DNA of 64,000 bases from an uncultured Lachnospiraceae bacterium (GTDB taxonomy: Bacteria > Bacillota > Clostridia > Lachnospirales > Lachnospiraceae): contig CANRIV010000005.1 in NCBI GenBank assembly GCA_947630805.1, positions 1-64,000 on the forward strand, read 5' to 3'. The stretch's first letter is position 1. Each line of letters starts with the position of its first letter. The notes under the pieces were generated by a model. That model was not told the DNA's origin. It ran no database searches and was given only the letters and a program-made list of their open reading frames with translations. Position numbers and translations under genes: made by a program. This document shows positions 26,807 to 35,121 of the stretch, in pieces.

Positions 26807-27766
26807 CTACTCTTTCAATTCCATATGAGCAAAAATATCTTCTACCGCTCTGTGATATTTGTACAGATTCTGTGCTTTTCGGATTTCCTTCGCACATTTA
26901 TGTTCTTTCTCAAAATTCCATGAAACATAATTCCAAAATTCCTTCATTTTAAATAATAAATGCCTGTCTGCTTTCATTATCTTCTCAAAATCATGATACA
27001 GCCTGTCATGGTATTCTCTGATTTGTTCTTTCTTTATCCGAACACCTCCCGCTATTTCATTTGCCAGGTTTGGGTTGGCAACAAGTCCTCTTCCAATCAT
27101 TACAGACTGTATCGGATAAGCATCTGCAATTTTATTATAATCCTCCACCGTCCGTATTTCTCCATTGTAACATAACGGATTGGCCGAATGTTCTATCGCA
27201 TACTCAAAAATTTCCATTTGTATATCCCCATGATACATCTGCACCCGTGTTCTTGGATGAATTATCAATTCACTAATAGGATAATGATTATATATATCAA
27301 GAATTTCCGAAAATTCACTACGATCATACATTCCAATCCGGGTCTTAACAGAAATCTGAGGAGCGTCTTTTCCCTGCCGGCTCAACCAGGCAAATATCTT
27401 TTCAAAAAACTGCTCCATTCCTTCCAAATCTGTCAGAAAACCGGCCCCTTTCTTTTTTGCCACAACAGTACCTGAGGGACAGCCGATATTCAGATTGATT
27501 TCTCTGGTATATCCTAATTCCATCAACTGCTCCACCGTCTTGATAAAATATTCTGAATTGTTTGTCAGTATCTGAGGAACCAAATTCACATCCGAATTAT
27601 TATGTTCGGGAAGCAGGTCTCTAATCTCCTTTCCCCGCAATCTCTCATTGACAGATGGGGAAACAAATGGAGCATAATATTTCTCCACTCCTCCAAACAA
27701 TTCAGAAAATGCGTTCCTGTATGTAAACCCCGTAATTCCTTCCAGGGGCGCAAAGTAAATATTCAT
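26807..27766 (-). CDS. dus: tRNA-dihydrouridine synthase family protein
   Basis: 319 residues from ATG 27766, where the usual family start (NIYFAPLEGITGFTYRNAF) begins. Longer in-frame starts exist (ATG 27814, TTG 27832). FMN-binding TIM barrel: PQIL, NLNIGCPSGTVVAKKKGAGFL with the catalytic Cys, VKTRIGM, IHPRTR and MIGRGLVANP. It reduces specific tRNA uridines to dihydrouridine; which positions cannot be told. The only good ribosome site (AAAGGAG) is 25-30 bases before ATG 27766, separated by a 6-bp hairpin (GACAGA/TCTGTC), so the start is uncertain. Confidence 0.85.
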   Translation of the reverse strand: MNIYFAPLEGITGFTYRNAFSELFGGVEKYYAPFVSPSVNERLRGKEIRDLLPEHNNSDVNLVPQILTNNSEYFIKTVEQLMELGYTREINLNIGCPSGTVVAKKKGAGFLTDLEGMEQFFEKIFAWLSRQGKDAPQISVKTRIGMYDRSEFSEILDIYNHYPISELIIHPRTRVQMYHGDIQMEIFEYAIEHSANPLCYNGEIRTVEDYNKIADAYPIQSVMIGRGLVANPNLANEIAGGVRIKKEQIREYHDRLYHDFEKIMKADRHLLFKMKEFWNYVSWNFEKEHKCAKEIRKAQNLYKYHRAVEDIFAHMELKE

Positions 27767-27862
27767 CAGCGATATTGACAGAGTATGTTCTGTCTCCTTT
27801 CTCTTTTTTCCCATATGTTCTACTTTTAACAATGTCCGTTTATCAGTATAACAAAAGAATAT

Positions 27863-27891
27863 TTGAAAAACCAGTATGATAATGCTATACT
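27863..27891 (+). promoter_or_regulatory. Sigma-A promoter of argH
   Basis: TTGAAA (27863-27868), 17 bases, TATACT (27886-27891). Expected start near 27898, about 48 bases before the ATG. Confidence 0.7.
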
Positions 27892-27945
27892 CTAAAAGTC
27901 TGATATCTTTTATTGGAATATTTATTTTAAAGTGAGGTTTTACAT

Positions 27946-29316
27946 ATGAAATTATGGGGTGGTCGTTTTACAAAAGAAGAAGATCAACTGGTACATAACT
28001 TTAATGAATCATTATCTTTTGACCAGAAATTTTATAAACAGGATATTCAGGGAAGTATTGCCCATGTAAAAATGTTGGAAAAACAAAAAATTATCAGTAC
28101 AAAGGAACGGGAGCAGATTATCCAGGGGCTGGAAACTATCCAGAACGATATTGAGAGCGGAAAACTGGTTTTTGACAAAGAATCCGAAGATATTCATAGT
28201 TTTGTGGAAGCTCATTTGATTGAACGCATCGGAAATGCCGGAAAGAAACTTCATACCGGACGCAGTCGGAATGACCAGGTGGCCCTTGATATGAAGCTCT
28301 ATATCAGAGAGGAACTGATGGAAACAGACGCATTGCTCAAAACACTGCTCGGCTCCCTTCTCAATGTAATGGAAAATAATACAGAAACCTTTATGCCAGG
28401 CTTTACACATCTGCAGAAAGCCCAACCAATCACGCTGGCACACCATTTTGGCGCATATTTTGAAATGTTTAAAAGAGACCGGAGTCGTCTCCATGATATT
28501 TATAAACGTATGAATTATTGTCCTTTGGGCGCCGGCGCTCTCGCCGGAACTACTTATCCGCTGGATCGGGAATATACGGCAAAACTTCTGGATTTTTACG
28601 GTCCGACTTTAAACAGCATGGATTCCGTATCAGACAGGGATTACCTGATTGAATATTTAAGTGCACTTTCTATTATAATGATGCATCTGAGCAGATTCTG
28701 TGAAGAAATCTGTATCTGGAATTCCAATGAATACCGGTTTGTCAATATTGATGATTCTTACAGTACCGGCTCCAGTATTATGCCGCAGAAAAAAAATCCC
28801 GATATTGCAGAATTGATTCGGGGAAAAACCGGAAGGGTATATGGGGCGCTGATTTCTATTTTAACAACAATGAAAGGGCTTCCTCTTGCCTATAATAAAG
28901 ATATGCAGGAAGACAAAGAACTTCCCTTTGATGCCATTGATACGGTAAAAAGCTCCCTTATGCTTTTCACTGGTATGATTGATACTATGACCTTTAACAC
29001 TGACATTATGGAAGCCAGCACAAAACACGGTTTTACCAACGCTACAGATGCCGCTGACTATCTGGTAAATCACGGTGTTCCGTTCAGAGATGCGCATGGA
29101 ATCGTAGGAAAATTAGTACTTTTCTGCGAAGAAAAAGGAATCGCACTTGACGATATGACGTTGGAAGAATATCAGGCAATCAGCCCTGTATTCCAAAAAG
29201 ATATTTACGATGCCATCCGCCTTGACACTTGCGTGGACAAACGGCTTACCATCGGTGCTCCAAGTCCAAAAACCATGCAAGAGGTCATTGAAATCTACAA
29301 AGATTATTTAAAATAG
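27946..29316 (+). CDS. argH: Argininosuccinate lyase
   Basis: 456 residues. It begins KLWGGRFTK and contains HTGRSRNDQVALD, THLQKAQPITLAHH and the superfamily signature GSSIMPQKKNPD (about 280-291). It splits argininosuccinate to arginine and fumarate. ATG 27946 is preceded by GTGAGGT. It has its own promoter and no argG nearby. The length is normal for the family. Confidence 0.96.
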   Translation: MKLWGGRFTKEEDQLVHNFNESLSFDQKFYKQDIQGSIAHVKMLEKQKIISTKEREQIIQGLETIQNDIESGKLVFDKESEDIHSFVEAHLIERIGNAGKKLHTGRSRNDQVALDMKLYIREELMETDALLKTLLGSLLNVMENNTETFMPGFTHLQKAQPITLAHHFGAYFEMFKRDRSRLHDIYKRMNYCPLGAGALAGTTYPLDREYTAKLLDFYGPTLNSMDSVSDRDYLIEYLSALSIIMMHLSRFCEEICIWNSNEYRFVNIDDSYSTGSSIMPQKKNPDIAELIRGKTGRVYGALISILTTMKGLPLAYNKDMQEDKELPFDAIDTVKSSLMLFTGMIDTMTFNTDIMEASTKHGFTNATDAADYLVNHGVPFRDAHGIVGKLVLFCEEKGIALDDMTLEEYQAISPVFQKDIYDAIRLDTCVDKRLTIGAPSPKTMQEVIEIYKDYLK

Positions 29317-29450
29317 ATAAAAATAAATTTTTCAGTGAAATATTTTTTGTATTCCTTCAAATTTTAAACACATTTTCTTTTTATAATTGAATCGACACAT
29401 AAATGAATATAACATAGTTTATATTCCATTACATTTAAGGAGGATTCAAA

Positions 29451-30251
29451 ATGAAAAAAGAAAAATTTGTTTCGTTTGCAGTTACCGCTGCTCTGATATT
29501 ATCTTTTTGTTCTGTTGCCACATTTGCGGATACCAGTACGAGCAGCACAGAAAAAACTGCTTCCGTCGGAGAATCAGCTCTGTCAGAGAGCAGTCAGACA
29601 GAAACAGTTTCTACGGAACAGGAAAACACTACAGATTCCGAAAATGCCACTGTACAGGAAACGGAATCAACTACTACTTCAGATGTAACTACGACGCCGG
29701 AATCCACCACGGTACCGGAATCTACCACAATACCGGAAACCACTACAGTTTCACCCGTAGTACCCGCTGTGGGAGACACTTTTACTGTGGATGGATATAA
29801 ATATAAGATTGCAGAAAATAATACTGTTATCTTAAAAGGATTTTCCGACGGCTATTCCAAATCATCTGTCTTAGTAAAAAATACAGTAAAATATAATAAT
29901 GTTACCTACAAAATCGTTAAAGTCGGATCCGGCGCTTTTTGGGGAAAAACAGATATCAAAAAAGTAACTGTTTATAAAAATACAACGGAAATTAGCAAAA
30001 ATGCTTTCCGAAACTGTAAAAATCTAAAGAAAGTTAAATTAAAATCCGGCATTAAGACAATCCGGATTAATGCTTTTCGGGATTGTAAAAAACTGAAAAC
30101 AATTAACATTACATCGACTGTTTTAACAGATTTGAAAAAGAATGTATTCAAAAACATTTACACGAAAGCTAACATTAATGTAATGAGTAAATCCGTACGG
30201 ATTCTCATTAAATCTTCTGTAGCTTCAACAGTAACAGTCAATAGAATGTAA
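29451..30251 (+). CDS. Secreted BspA-like leucine-rich repeat protein
   Basis: 266 residues. A signal peptide (about 1-25, ending TFADTS) is followed by a Ser/Thr/Glu-rich stalk with repeated PE-T-T units (about 27-105). Then come BspA-type LRR units (about 165-245) of the form IKKVTVYKNTTEISKNAF, LKKVKLKSGIKTIRINAF and LKTINITSTVLTDLKKNVF. Such repeats usually bind other molecules or surfaces. No wall-sorting motif is present. ATG 29451 follows AAGGAGGATTC. A -10 TATAAT (29382-29387) is visible but no good -35. It is a single-gene unit closed by a bidirectional terminator. Confidence 0.82.
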   Translation: MKKEKFVSFAVTAALILSFCSVATFADTSTSSTEKTASVGESALSESSQTETVSTEQENTTDSENATVQETESTTTSDVTTTPESTTVPESTTIPETTTVSPVVPAVGDTFTVDGYKYKIAENNTVILKGFSDGYSKSSVLVKNTVKYNNVTYKIVKVGSGAFWGKTDIKKVTVYKNTTEISKNAFRNCKNLKKVKLKSGIKTIRINAFRDCKKLKTINITSTVLTDLKKNVFKNIYTKANINVMSKSVRILIKSSVASTVTVNRM

Positions 30252-30326
30252 TAATTGCTTAGAATAAAAAGTTCTCTTGTGAGACAGTTAAGGGACTTTG
30301 CAATTTCTATCAATCCAAAAGAAAAG

Positions 30327-30369
30327 CCGAAAAAAGGACGTGCCTTTAAGTGACACGTCCTTTTTTCGG
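30327..30369. terminator. Bidirectional terminator
   Basis: A perfect 16-bp stem pairs 30327-30342 with 30354-30369, with T-runs on both strands. It separates the LRR protein gene (plus) from the riboswitch-controlled surface gene (minus). Confidence 0.9.
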
Positions 30370-30384
30370 TTTTTCTTATCATTT

Positions 30385-33354
30385 TTATTTTATCTTTACT
30401 CTTTTTATTTTAGACCATTTCCCATATTCCCTCTTGCGATTAACAATCCGATATGCTCTTACCCTGACATAATATACTTTTTGTTTTTTCAAATTGTGCA
30501 GTACTACAGATGTCTTTTTCGATGATTTTATCAATTTATTTTTTGCTTTTTTCCACTTTTTTGACTTTGTATAAGACACCTGATATCCGTCAGATTTTTT
30601 ATTTTTCTTCCATTGGACTTTCAGACTTTTTTTCTTTCGGGTGACCTTTACTTTTTTTACTTTCAATTCTGTGGATATTTTATTTTCTTTTGGCTTGCTT
30701 TCCGAATTGATACCAGTAGTCGTCACTTCTTTTTTCGTTTCCGTTGTTTCAACATTCTGCGTTTTTGTAACTGCTTCAGGAGAAGGAACTGTTACTTTTT
30801 CCGTCTCCGGCTCTTTTCCTTTTATTCCTCTTACCAAAACTTCTACACAGACTTTCTGATCTACAAGCTTTTGAAAAACAGGTCCATAAACTTCATCCTC
30901 TGCGTATCTTTTAGCATAATTCTCATAAACTTCATGTGAGAGCACTGTTCCTACCGTAACTTTCGTATCATATTCCGGTACTGTTACTTTTAAATTCTGA
31001 TCACTAATGATAGACGGATTGCTGGAAATCCAATAACGCATATTGTCCGGTATTGGTTCCTGTGGATTTACTTCTCTGCATAAAATTCCACCGTTATTCG
31101 GCCTGTCAATATAAGATGCCGCATATACATTGCCCGCTTCATCCTGGTAGATTCCATAAAACGGCTGTAAATCAGATACGATATTTCCTTCTTCTGTATT
31201 TTGATTTTTAATCAAATGAAAAAATTGTTGTTTTGCCGTTTCCATAAAGCGGACTGCCCCGTCAATTTCTTCTTTTGTCAATGGAACAATATTCAATGAA
31301 ATCTGCGTCTGCGCTGATACATCTGTATTATCTTTCCTGCTCACGGTAACAGTTAAAACGACTTTTTTAGCGTCCTGCCCCGGAAGCGGACGGTAAGTAT
31401 AAGTGCGATAACCATTGATTTCCATCAAAGAAGAATCGCTGCTATCTACCTGAATCTTATAATATTTTCCATCCAGTCCCAATCGGGAAGGAATTGCCAG
31501 CTGGATATCTCCTGTCACATTATTTGTATCCAACGCTGTTCCATCATTAAAATCTGTCAAATATTGCTCATAATTTGCAAGTTTTTCGCGGAGGGATTCT
31601 CTCTCTGCTTCCTCTTTGTCACTTGCCGGTACTTTTATCGGTATTTCTTTTTGAATCGTTTGTGAAATTGTATCTTCGTTTGAATTTAACGTATACCGCT
31701 CAAATTCAAATGTCGCTGTAATTGTTACGTCTTCTTCGATTTCTTTCGGCAGAACTTTCACTTCATAATACATGTTTGTAAAAGTGCTATCCCATGCTGC
31801 ATTATCAGAAATAGAAACGACTTCCGGATTGGAAGAGGTATATTTGGCAGATACCCATTTTACCTGCTTCTTCTTACCATTGTGATTAATTTCCGGATAT
31901 TTTGGCAGGGAAAAATCTTGAGTCACAGCATCAGCGGATGTATTTTCTCCCAATATGGCATCACAGTCATATTCTTCTGCCACTGTTTGCAAATCATTTT
32001 CTATCTTTTCCAAATCCCAGTAAATATTGACACATCGTGGGGAATATTCCACCGATACACGATTCAGTGATAATTCAAATATAACATCTGCCTGTCCCAT
32101 GTAACGGTAAGGGGTTTCCTCAAATAAGTTTCTGTAGAAGTAGTGAATGGTACCATCCTGTGCTATGTAAGTATCTGTATCTCCCATACGGTTTTCCACT
32201 TCTTTTATGGAAACCTTAATTCCCTTTCCGGCAAATGCTTCTTTGGACTCGATAAGATTTTCAACATATGTAATCAGATTTTTATCGGTATAATATTTTG
32301 GTTGGAGTACGCCTGACGGAAGCTGCAAACGTAGTTCTTCCAATAATGCTAAATCCTCTTTGTCTGTATTATTCTGCCAGGATAATATTGGAAATCCACT
32401 ATTTTTATCTTCTCTGGTAATATAGGCATCTCCCAGTGTATCTCCCAGCGATTTTAACTGCTCTGTGTTTACTATGGTCACATTATCAATGTTTGCCTCA
32501 TAATTAAATCCGACAATATTTTCATGGCTTCCTTCCAGGCAATAACAGTTCGTCACGGAAAAACCGGTATAGATATATCCCATAAAACTGCCGGTTTGAG
32601 AAGTTCCCGTAATAGTACCTGCATTGTAGCAGTTTGCCACGATTGCCTCATTTCCGGAAGATACTGCTCCATAACCGGCAATTCCACCCACACGCGGTGT
32701 AGATGTGGCACTGGTGGTAATATTTCCTGTGTTATAACAATTTTCAATGGTTACCGTTGTTTTTGTCTGTCCTGCAATACCTGCAGCGTTTTTTATTTTT
32801 CCTTCTATACTTCCTGTATTATAACAGTTGCGAATAATACAATTTTCTGCATATCCTGCAATTCCTGCAAAACAGGTGGAATTGTTTCCTGTACTTTGAA
32901 TGTTTACCTCTGAGCCACAGTTTGTAATCTGACTGTTCACTGCTTTCGCAGCAATTCCCGCAGCCCATCCATATTGTGTCTGGATAGTTCCCCGGACCAC
33001 AACATTTTCTATCACTGCATTGCTGATACTGCCAAACAGACCTTTATAATTTTCTTCTGTTACAATATCTAACGTTACACTATGTCCATCACCGTCAAAT
33101 TCTCCACGGAAAGCTGTGGACATATTTCCAATAGAAGTTTGAACATGATCTATGTCTTCCGTCAGCTTATACCTGCCATCAGATGGAAAACCATCTTCAA
33201 CTCCTATTTTTCCAAGTTCCTCTGCAGTAGAAATCAGAATAACCTCTTTCTCCTGCGCTTTTGCGCTGTCTCCAGAATAACAAATAGTCGTCACGGTCAT
33301 AACCAGGATCAGACATAGCGCAATCATTTTCCTTTTGTTTGTTCTTTCTTTCAT
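30385..33354 (-). CDS. Secreted GLUG/Ig-like/Fn3 surface protein under a cobalamin riboswitch
   Basis: 989 residues from ATG 33354, which follows AAAAGGAGAACACA; the longer frame runs into the terminator hairpin and is rejected. A signal peptide (about 1-35) is followed by GLUG-type repeats (about 118-285) of the form GIAGYAENCIIRNCYNTGSI, then about 550 residues of beta-rich Ig-like modules (SSNPEVVSI; VTITATFEFERYTL) and a Thr/Glu-rich linker. A strongly basic fibronectin-III module ends the protein (about 898-988). No enzyme motif is visible. The cobalamin riboswitch upstream suggests a product made when B12 is scarce, e.g. a surface corrinoid-capture protein (inference). I see no clear DUF4430 domain, the known transcobalamin-like fold. 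No ABC transporter gene is adjacent. Confidence 0.8.
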   Translation of the reverse strand: MKERTNKRKMIALCLILVMTVTTICYSGDSAKAQEKEVILISTAEELGKIGVEDGFPSDGRYKLTEDIDHVQTSIGNMSTAFRGEFDGDGHSVTLDIVTEENYKGLFGSISNAVIENVVVRGTIQTQYGWAAGIAAKAVNSQITNCGSEVNIQSTGNNSTCFAGIAGYAENCIIRNCYNTGSIEGKIKNAAGIAGQTKTTVTIENCYNTGNITTSATSTPRVGGIAGYGAVSSGNEAIVANCYNAGTITGTSQTGSFMGYIYTGFSVTNCYCLEGSHENIVGFNYEANIDNVTIVNTEQLKSLGDTLGDAYITREDKNSGFPILSWQNNTDKEDLALLEELRLQLPSGVLQPKYYTDKNLITYVENLIESKEAFAGKGIKVSIKEVENRMGDTDTYIAQDGTIHYFYRNLFEETPYRYMGQADVIFELSLNRVSVEYSPRCVNIYWDLEKIENDLQTVAEEYDCDAILGENTSADAVTQDFSLPKYPEINHNGKKKQVKWVSAKYTSSNPEVVSISDNAAWDSTFTNMYYEVKVLPKEIEEDVTITATFEFERYTLNSNEDTISQTIQKEIPIKVPASDKEEAERESLREKLANYEQYLTDFNDGTALDTNNVTGDIQLAIPSRLGLDGKYYKIQVDSSDSSLMEINGYRTYTYRPLPGQDAKKVVLTVTVSRKDNTDVSAQTQISLNIVPLTKEEIDGAVRFMETAKQQFFHLIKNQNTEEGNIVSDLQPFYGIYQDEAGNVYAASYIDRPNNGGILCREVNPQEPIPDNMRYWISSNPSIISDQNLKVTVPEYDTKVTVGTVLSHEVYENYAKRYAEDEVYGPVFQKLVDQKVCVEVLVRGIKGKEPETEKVTVPSPEAVTKTQNVETTETKKEVTTTGINSESKPKENKISTELKVKKVKVTRKKKSLKVQWKKNKKSDGYQVSYTKSKKWKKAKNKLIKSSKKTSVVLHNLKKQKVYYVRVRAYRIVNRKREYGKWSKIKRVKIK

Positions 33355-33420
33355 TGTGTTCTCCTTTTTTCTATTATTTTGGAGTACACGGCAGAATAAC
33401 AGAAAAACGGCAATCAAAAA

Positions 33421-33451
33421 CCCCTGCATTACCAAAATAAGTAATCAGGGG
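33421..33451 (-). terminator. Riboswitch-linked intrinsic terminator (attenuator)
   Basis: On the minus strand CCCCTG plus ATTAC pair with GTAAT plus CAGGGG around one bulged base, followed by TTTTT. It lies between the cobalamin aptamer and ATG 33354 and is the likely expression platform. Confidence 0.82.
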
Positions 33452-33514
33452 CATACTTCACCATTTCTCCGATAGAAGTTCTGTATCAATTCCCCGTGAT
33501 ATAACTCCTAAACT

Positions 33515-33702
33515 CTATGCAGGTCTCCTGGCTTACGTATCATCGCCTCTACTCCCCTTCCCAGTTTCCCAGTGGGTACATTCCAATAAAATATCATTGA
33601 AATATTTATGAGTATCGGCTCCTCGCTTACAGTGGCGGGACCGTGCAGGATTTTCACCTGCTTCCCTCTTAGCTGATTGTTACATCAGAACATAAAGTTT
33701 AT
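33515..33702 (-). ncRNA. Cobalamin riboswitch
   Basis: The minus strand carries the core of the B12 aptamer: CAGGTGAAAATCCTGCACGG and CCCGCCACTGTAAGC (33660 down to 33625), a CCACTGGGAAACTGGGAAGG block (33573-33554) and the B12 box AAGCCAGGAGACCTGC (33534-33519). A terminator and the surface-protein gene follow. Adenosyl- or other cobalamin should switch expression off. Outer boundaries are approximate. The gene-free stretch 33355-33815 is fully accounted for by this leader, its promoter and the tRNA-Gly promoter. Confidence 0.95.
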
Positions 33703-33711
33703 TTCTTTTGT

Positions 33712-33740
33712 ATTCTAGCATCAACTTAAATTCATGTCAA
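33712..33740 (-). promoter_or_regulatory. Promoter of the cobalamin riboswitch transcript
   Basis: On the minus strand perfect TTGACA (33740-33735), 17 bases, TAGAAT (33717-33712). The transcript should start near 33705, right at the aptamer. Confidence 0.8.
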
Positions 33741-33778
33741 ATCGTATTGCTTTTTTATCCGTTTCGTATAAATAGGCT

Positions 33779-33807
33779 TTGCCATCTATCACTATCTGTG
33801 TTACAAT
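33779..33807 (+). promoter_or_regulatory. Promoter of tRNA-Gly
   Basis: TTGCCA (33779-33784), 17 bases, TACAAT (33802-33807), giving a start about 2 bases before the tRNA. Confidence 0.65.
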
Positions 33808-33815
33808 AATTTCAT

Positions 33816-33886
33816 GCAGATATGGTTCATCGGTAGAACGCCAGCTTCCCAAGCTGGAAAGGCGGGTTCGACTCCCGTTATCTGCT
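33816..33886 (+). tRNA. tRNA-Gly (anticodon CCC)
   Basis: A complete cloverleaf: acceptor GCAGATA pairs with TATCTGC, anticodon stem CCAGC/GCTGG holds loop TTCCCAA (anticodon CCC, reads GGG), and the T-arm holds GGTTCGACTCC. CCA is not encoded. Length is 71. Confidence 0.95.
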
Positions 33887-33902
33887 TATTTTATTTCTTT
33901 TT

Positions 33903-34691
33903 CTATTTCAGTCTGCTCTCTCCGGTAGCATAATCTATAACCACTCCCGGCTGCACATTATAACAAAAAACATTAAAACAGATGCTTTCTCCCTGGTCTT
34001 CCACAGAATACCCTTCTATCTGAACACCATCAGCAAGCAGGTTATTTCCTCTAAAACGTGGCGTCACACGATACATGACATGGTTTTCTGTCTCCTTGAC
34101 AAAATCCGCTACCATATTTTCAAAAGGAAGCATTCCCTCTACATTGAAATAGCGGGTGCCTGTAATCAGATTTTTTCTGTTTGCATTTTCTCCGGTTAAT
34201 TGATATCCAATCAGATGACATCTGTTATATAAATATTTTCCATCTACAAAATCATATTTTTTAGTATGCCATCCGGTAGGCTTTATCATCCCGATTGCTT
34301 TCCGTTTCTGGGATGGCATAAGGTCTGTTCCTATACACGCAGTTGCTGTCCTGCATCTTCCCAGCTTATCCAGTGTCTCATATCTCTCAAACGATTTCTT
34401 TTTTATTTCTTTTTTGGTAAATTGGGGGACATTATTGTTTATTACAACATAGGGCTCTCCCTGATACGCTTCCGCCCGCATGACAGAGTCGTCTGTAGCT
34501 TTCCGGGCTGCATACTTTGTACTGACTTTTTCTTCAACGGTGTTTCCTAAATCTGTACTTTCAGAACGGATACTGTTCTGACCGATTTTTTCCGAGTCTG
34601 TACTTTCATTTCTTTCAACAGCAATCAGAGAAACGCTCATGATTGCGGTAATGACTATCGTCAAAAAATATTTCCAATTAATCTTTTTCAT
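33903..34691 (-). CDS. Secreted DNA/RNA non-specific endonuclease (EndA/NucA-like)
   Basis: 262 residues. A signal peptide or anchor (about 1-25) and a variable segment are followed by the beta-beta-alpha-metal nuclease fold. GRCRTATACIG and the active-site block YLYNRCHLIGYQLTGENANRKNLITGT (about 155-182) supply the catalytic His and metal-binding Asn in the DRGH-type position. It should cut extracellular DNA or RNA, for nutrition or DNA uptake. The start overlaps the upstream small gene by 14 bases, so the two are coupled. The next gene on that side is tRNA-Gly, convergent. Confidence 0.88.
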   Translation of the reverse strand: MKKINWKYFLTIVITAIMSVSLIAVERNESTDSEKIGQNSIRSESTDLGNTVEEKVSTKYAARKATDDSVMRAEAYQGEPYVVINNNVPQFTKKEIKKKSFERYETLDKLGRCRTATACIGTDLMPSQKRKAIGMIKPTGWHTKKYDFVDGKYLYNRCHLIGYQLTGENANRKNLITGTRYFNVEGMLPFENMVADFVKETENHVMYRVTPRFRGNNLLADGVQIEGYSVEDQGESICFNVFCYNVQPGVVIDYATGESRLK

Positions 34692-35082
34692 AAATTTCCC
34701 TCGTTATTTTATCATGGGAATAACCTTGAAATTCCATTGTATTTTTTAAATTCCAGCCATTCAGATTATATCTATGATCCGCAGGGTAAACTTTATCCCA
34801 TCGATACACAATCAATCTTTCTGCCTTCCGGTCATCAAAATAACAGTTTTCTATCAGGCAATAGTCATCTTTTTCCTGTTCAAAAAAATCAGTGCATATA
34901 TTAATATGCTGAATGTCACATCCGTCATCCTCCTTAAATTGAGCATAAGAATATTCTGTCATAAATAACCGTTTCTTGGCAGTTATACTCAATATATCTT
35001 TTCTGACAGTCCGGTCTTTGCTCTGTCTTCTGTCGTTGAAAAACATTCCATTATTTTGATCCAAACATATTATTGCTATCAT
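34678..35082 (-). CDS. Small conserved cytoplasmic protein coupled to the nuclease
   Basis: 134 residues with no signal peptide. It begins MIAIICLDQNNGMFFNDRRQ and contains RLFMTEYSYAQF, VYRWDKVYPADHRYN and FQGYSHDKITREIYEKD. I recall homologues in other Lachnospiraceae that carry an unsupported ribonuclease Z label; no metallo-beta-lactamase motif is present, so I do not use that name. The N-terminus has a DHFR-like flavour (ICLDQNNGM), a weak impression only. It overlaps the secreted nuclease gene by 14 bases. The function is unknown. Confidence 0.65.
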   Translation of the reverse strand: MIAIICLDQNNGMFFNDRRQSKDRTVRKDILSITAKKRLFMTEYSYAQFKEDDGCDIQHINICTDFFEQEKDDYCLIENCYFDDRKAERLIVYRWDKVYPADHRYNLNGWNLKNTMEFQGYSHDKITREIYEKD

Positions 35083-35121
35083 TTTGTTTTTTCCTTCTGT
35101 TTTAAAATATTACTGTCAATT

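Noticed and set aside
30385..33354. DUF4430 (transcobalamin-like) domain in the surface protein
   Set aside because: I could not see a convincing match; the central part looks like Ig-type beta modules instead.
33355..33435. Longer start for the riboswitch-controlled surface protein
   Set aside because: It would begin inside the terminator hairpin and has no ribosome site; ATG 33354 has AAAAGGAG and is followed by a normal signal peptide.
34678..35082. Ribonuclease Z name for the small nuclease partner
   Set aside because: No HxHxDH metal-binding motif; 134 residues is too short for RNase Z.
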